Shown here piece after piece: positions 60,612 to 64,000 of a stretch of DNA of 64,000 nt; position 1 is the stretch's first letter; each line of letters starts with the position of its first letter. This DNA comes from Adiantum capillus-veneris (taxonomy: Eukaryota > Streptophyta > Polypodiopsida > Polypodiales > Pteridaceae). Where the stretch lies: assembly GCA_014529385.2 (NCBI GenBank), contig CM043963.1, forward strand, positions 97,230,412 to 97,294,411. The letters run 5' to 3'. Under the pieces are notes generated by a model. The model had not been told where the DNA came from and ran no database searches. It saw nothing but the letters and a program-made list of their open reading frames with translations. Both the position numbers and the translations under genes were made by a program.

Positions 60612-61636
60612 ACTCAGATCACTCCGTCTACACGAAGAATTTCGGAGATGGGAAATTCATCATCCTAATGTTGTATGTTGATGACATGTTGATTGCAAGT
60701 GCTAACATGCAGGACATCAAAGACCTAAAAGAGGAGCTGTCTAAATCTTTTTCAATGAAAGATTTAGGTGCTGCAAAGAGGATACTTGGTATGAAAATAT
60801 CAAGGGACAGGACGAAGAAGACAATAAAGCTATCTCAAGCAGATTACATCAAGAAGGTACTAGAAAGGTTTGCAATGCAAAATGCAAAACCAGTTTCTAC
60901 ACCTTTGGCTAGTCATTTTAAACTAATGAAGGATATGTGTCCAAAGACACAAGAGGAGATAGCCTATATGTCTAAAGTTCCATATGATGCAGCGGTAGGT
61001 TCTCTTATGTATGCTATGGTCTGGACAAGGCTAGACATTGCACATGCAGTCGGAGTTGTGAGTAGGTTCATGGAAAACCCAAGTAAAGAGCATTGGCAAG
61101 CTGTGAAGTGGATACTTAGGTATCTAAAAGGGACAACAACAAATGCTTTGTATTTTGGAGGAACTGATATTTTTCTAGAAGGGTATGCTAATGCAGATAT
61201 GGCAGGTGACAAAGATACTCGAAGGAGCACTACTGGCTATGTGTTCACGATTGGTGGCACCGCTGTAAGCTGGGCTTCAAAGCTGCAGAAAGTGGTCTCA
61301 CTTTCTACCACGAAAGCAGAGTATGTAGCAATGACGAAGGCAAGCAAAGAAATTCTGTGTCTTCATAGATTCTTAAAAGAGCTTGGATTCAAACAAGACA
61401 ATTGTGTCTTGTACAGTGATAGCCAAAGCGCTATCCATCTTGCGAAGAACTCAGCCTTTCATTCAAGGACAAAGCATATTGAGGTGAGATATCACTTCAT
61501 ACGCACTCTTTTGGAAGAGGGACAGCTAAAGCTAGGAAAGGTGCATATAAGTGAAAATCCTGCAGACATGTTTACAAAGGTGGTCAATAAGGAGAAGTTG
61601 AGCTTTTGCTCATCTTCAATCGGCATTCAAGGATAA
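60612..61636 (+). CDS. C2 reverse transcriptase C-terminus and RNase H
   Basis: An uninterrupted frame (open from 60539 within the LTR) encodes the last part of a copia reverse transcriptase, with the intact catalytic box LMLYVDDMLIAS, then FSMKDLGAAKRILGMKI, VGSLMYAMVWTRLDIAHAVG and a full RNase H: YANADMAGDKDTRRSTTGYV, SLSTTKAEYVAM, LYSDSQSAIHLAKN and HIEVRYHFIRTLLEEG. The end (NPADMFTKVV) is that of TNT1/Tork-like elements. The N-terminal half of RT is missing, so the product cannot copy DNA. Confidence 0.93.
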
Positions 61637-61698
61637 GAAGCCAGAACAGAAAGCAGTCTCACAGGTTTGGTTTGGAGATCAGTCTCCAAGTGGGAGAT

Positions 61699-62511
61699 TG
61701 TTAAGTATGGAGCCTGATTTATCCTTGTAATTTTCTGTGGTAAAAGCGCACATTTGTAAGGCCCCCAGTATGAGGAGAAGCCATCGTGCGTGAAGGAAAA
61801 TCACTCGTCGGAAACCAAAATTTTCACAGCCAAAAATCAGGGGCAACTTTAGGGGCCTCGGGGGCAGAAGCCCCCGATACTTTTTTTTTCCCCTCGCCGG
61901 AATATTCCTTTTTGTTGGAATTTTATGACCGGACAGCGGCCGAAAAGTGGTCGGAAAACAACCGTCGGTTGGTCGGTGGCCGGTAGTCAATGGCCGGTAG
62001 CCGGTGGTCGGAAGTCAATGGCCGGTGGCCGGTGGCCGAATTCAATGGTCGGTGGCCGAATTCAAAAGCGGACTTGTCTTCTCAAGGGCGGCCACACACG
62101 GGTGGATTGGAGGGTCCGATTTGGACTTATTCACACAAGGGCGGCTACACATGGCTGCCTCTCATGAGAGAGGACAGCCCTTTTGGCCTATAAAAGGAGG
62201 CCATTTCTACACACATTTCATATAGTGTGTGAAGTTGATGCAACAAGGTGAGTGTGAGGTGGTGAGAGTGAAGCAAGGTGGGAGCTCCATTAAGGGTATA
62301 ATCCCTTTGTAAACTACTTCTTATTTTGAAGTACTAAAGCCATTGAGTGGCTGCTTTCTCGTGGACGTAGCCCACATTGGGTGAACCACGTATATCGTGT
62401 GTACTCTCTCTCTCTCTCTCTCTACTCTATAATCTCGTGTGTGTGAAATTTGTCTCTCTCCATTAAGTAATCTACTCAATTATCTATTTAGCTACGTCTT
62501 ATTTCCTAACA
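61699..62511 (+). repeat. 3' LTR of C2
   Basis: It matches the 5' LTR closely but carries an extra GGTGGCCGAATTCAATGGTC-type unit in the minisatellite (about 61975-62065). It ends TTCCTAACA, followed by the duplicate ATAGT. Confidence 0.94.
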
Positions 62512-62613
62512 ATAGTCTTTGGAGAAGAAGCAAAGGAGGGAAGTGCTGCCCGATTCTCGTCTTGAGAACTCCATTGGATCAGAAATTCGAGTGGATTTCA
62601 TCCCCTAATCACG
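62512..62613 (+). other. Possible untranslated exon split by C2
   Basis: It is GC-richer than its surroundings and ends ATCACG before GTAATATCG, a plausible splice donor, followed by about 650 bp of AT-rich, intron-like sequence. It is speculative; it could be part of an LTR element leader. Confidence 0.25.
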
Positions 62614-63285
62614 GTAATATCGATTTAATTTATGCTTTGCTGCAAATTTCTTCATCATTCTCTTAATTCCTCATCTATTATGCTTAATCATAGCTATATT
62701 TCTCAATAGCTGCTCTCTAATTCTCCATATCATTATTCTATTACATAATCATCATCCAATAGTTAATTATGCAAGCCATTAGCCTCTCCTAATCATAGAT
62801 TAATGCATGATTAGTAAGCAAAATTCTCCCGCTAGTCATCACAGTAAATAATTGTCAAGTTGGTAATGATGTGGATTTGGTCAATCTCACCCTATTACCA
62901 CACAATATTTGAGTAACTAAATTAGATTCAATATGTTCAAAGATTAGGAAGTAATTAAGGAAAATTAATCCGTCATTAATCCACCAAGAAGGGAATTTCC
63001 TCTCACCTATGCATACAGTAATTCTGCATCTATTTGCATTAGGAAGGTGATTGAGCATGTATAATTCACCTCTCTAGTAATTTAGTTGGTAAAAATCTGA
63101 TATTCCTAATTACCTAGGCCAAGTAATTAATTTTAGATCCAGTTCCCATAGAACAAGTAAGGTACTATCCATAAATTACTATGTCTTGAAGGAAATCTAA
63201 CCCTCGTATAAAAGGAACTGTTCAGTGATTCTAATCTGTCATCTTGATTGTTATGGTACTCTCGGACATTAGTTCTTTTCTCCAA

Positions 63286-63451
63286 GTTTAACAATTAAGT
63301 AGTGAGTATAAAATAGCCCCGGTAAAGAGAACTCGCTTCGGTGGTGCCCACGACCGCGAGGCGGGAACAAGCAACGTGAATGGGAAAGGAAAAGCTCCCA
63401 TGGACGACCAAGTACCGGCCATCTCACGGGCCAATGACGAGGAAATGGAGG
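63286..63451 (+). CDS. Possible exon, product unknown
   Basis: An open frame reads EYKIAPVKRTRFGGAHDREA, then GTSNVNGKGKAPMDDQVPA and RANDEEMEE. It ends at GAGGAG before GTAGGT, a good donor. It is GC-rich compared with the flanking AT-rich DNA. AG at 63286-63290 could be an acceptor. The basic then acidic composition would also suit a retrotransposon gag start. Not recognised. Confidence 0.3.
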
Positions 63452-63764
63452 AGGTAGGTCACATTTTAAATTCAAGTTGTTTAATTTAACATTTCATACG
63501 ATAAGTTAGGAAAGAACATATCCCTAAACATGTTGGAGAAATCCGACAGAAACCTCGGCATTTGAATTGAAGTGTATATTAAATTCTAAGTAGGAAAGAA
63601 GTGGTTGATGGATATACTGTTTGAAATAGGAAAGAATGTCTGCTAGGGAAAATTTAGCTCGGCATGTTCATTTCTATTTCCAATGTTGATACTAGTTCGA
63701 ACCCCCTCCTGATCACAGGGGGCAGAGTTCCTGGTTAAGGGCTCTTGAATCCACGACTGCTGGT

Positions 63765-63872
63765 TAAGCGGTGGATACCCACGACTTGCTTTCTATGTGG
63801 TGGGAACCCACGTCTTGCTTTCTATGCGGTGGGAATGTCCACATCGTGCTTTCTATGCGGTGGACATACCTA
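63765..63872. repeat. 30-bp tandem repeat, about 3.5 copies
   Basis: GCTTTCTATG(C/T)GGTGG recurs with steps of 29 and 31 bp (63785, 63814, 63846 for the CTTGC/CGTGC anchor). Each unit also has CCCACG or TCCACA. Confidence 0.9.
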
Positions 63873-64000
63873 GTTGTATGGGCAACTAGGCGATAATGGG
63901 AGGAGTAAACTCTCGCTGGACGAGGGATGTTGTACCTCCAGAGCATTGGAATTTTAATGAATAAGTTTGAGTAGAATTTTTACTAGAATTACCGTCTTGG

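Larger units (their letters stand above)
59815..62511 (+). mobile_element. Ty1/copia element C2, internally deleted, perfect target duplication
   Basis: LTRs at 59815-60611 and 61699-62511 (about 800 bp, TGTTAAGTATGG...TTTCCTAACA) enclose only 1.09 kb. The 5-bp sequence ATAGT flanks both sides exactly. There is no primer site, gag, protease or integrase: the 5' LTR runs straight into the second half of reverse transcriptase. A polypurine tract GTGGGAGAT precedes the 3' LTR. The deletion removed everything from the LTR edge to mid-RT while the ends stayed intact. Confidence 0.95.

Noticed and set aside
63690-63712. GTTCGAACC as a tRNA B box
   Set aside because: No A box or cloverleaf around it.

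Overview
The window is nuclear DNA from a land plant with a large, repeat-rich genome. The support is one intact, intron-containing auxin influx carrier gene (AUX1/LAX family), many plant-type LTR retrotransposons with initiator-Met or other tRNA primer sites, LINE remnants, and very long GA/CT and GT microsatellites. The sequence does not fix the group (fern, lycophyte, gymnosperm or other). Apart from the LAX gene, almost everything is mobile-element DNA at various stages of decay.

Layout. 1-2.2 kb: unassigned DNA ending in the 3' end of a Ty3/gypsy element and its truncated LTR. 2.2-6.3 kb: two copies of a ~2 kb LTR (called X here) tail to tail, making a ~4 kb palindrome with a 15-bp centre. 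6.3-15.7 kb: decayed internal regions of X-type elements, the third X LTR with its primer site, a RanBP1 processed pseudogene and a LINE fragment. 16-22.2 kb: an X-like LTR piece, an L1-type LINE fragment and a fourth X LTR. 23.7-28.6 kb: the LAX gene on the minus strand, eight exons, 474 codons, open throughout, with tandem repeats at two of its splice sites. 28.6-31.5 kb: purine/GT-rich upstream region, a tRNA-like sequence and an LTR end. 31.8-32.3 kb: an FCP1-phosphatase-like fragment that has lost its catalytic aspartates. 32.3-36.6 kb (minus) and 37.8-43.0 kb (plus): two head-to-head copies of one gypsy family, both truncated. 43.0-46.3 kb: a different gypsy-like element on the minus strand with gag, a 285-bp tandem array in its leader, an Asp-type primer site and an LTR. 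49.2-52.9 kb: further LTRs related to X. 53.2-59.2 kb: a decayed acidic ORF split by a copia element. 59.8-62.5 kb: a second, internally deleted copia element with perfect target duplications. 62.5-64 kb: possible exons and a 30-bp tandem repeat.

The most unusual material is the X element family. It has long LTRs of about 2 kb, an uncommon primer site, and an internal acidic ORF ending in repeats of a (Y/F/L/W)DPGG motif. It recurs in three places (6.4-6.8, 12.9 and 53.0 kb) and matches no capsid or polymerase protein that I recognise, so it looks like a large non-autonomous family. The LAX gene is the only candidate for normal host function; its product would import auxin across the plasma membrane.
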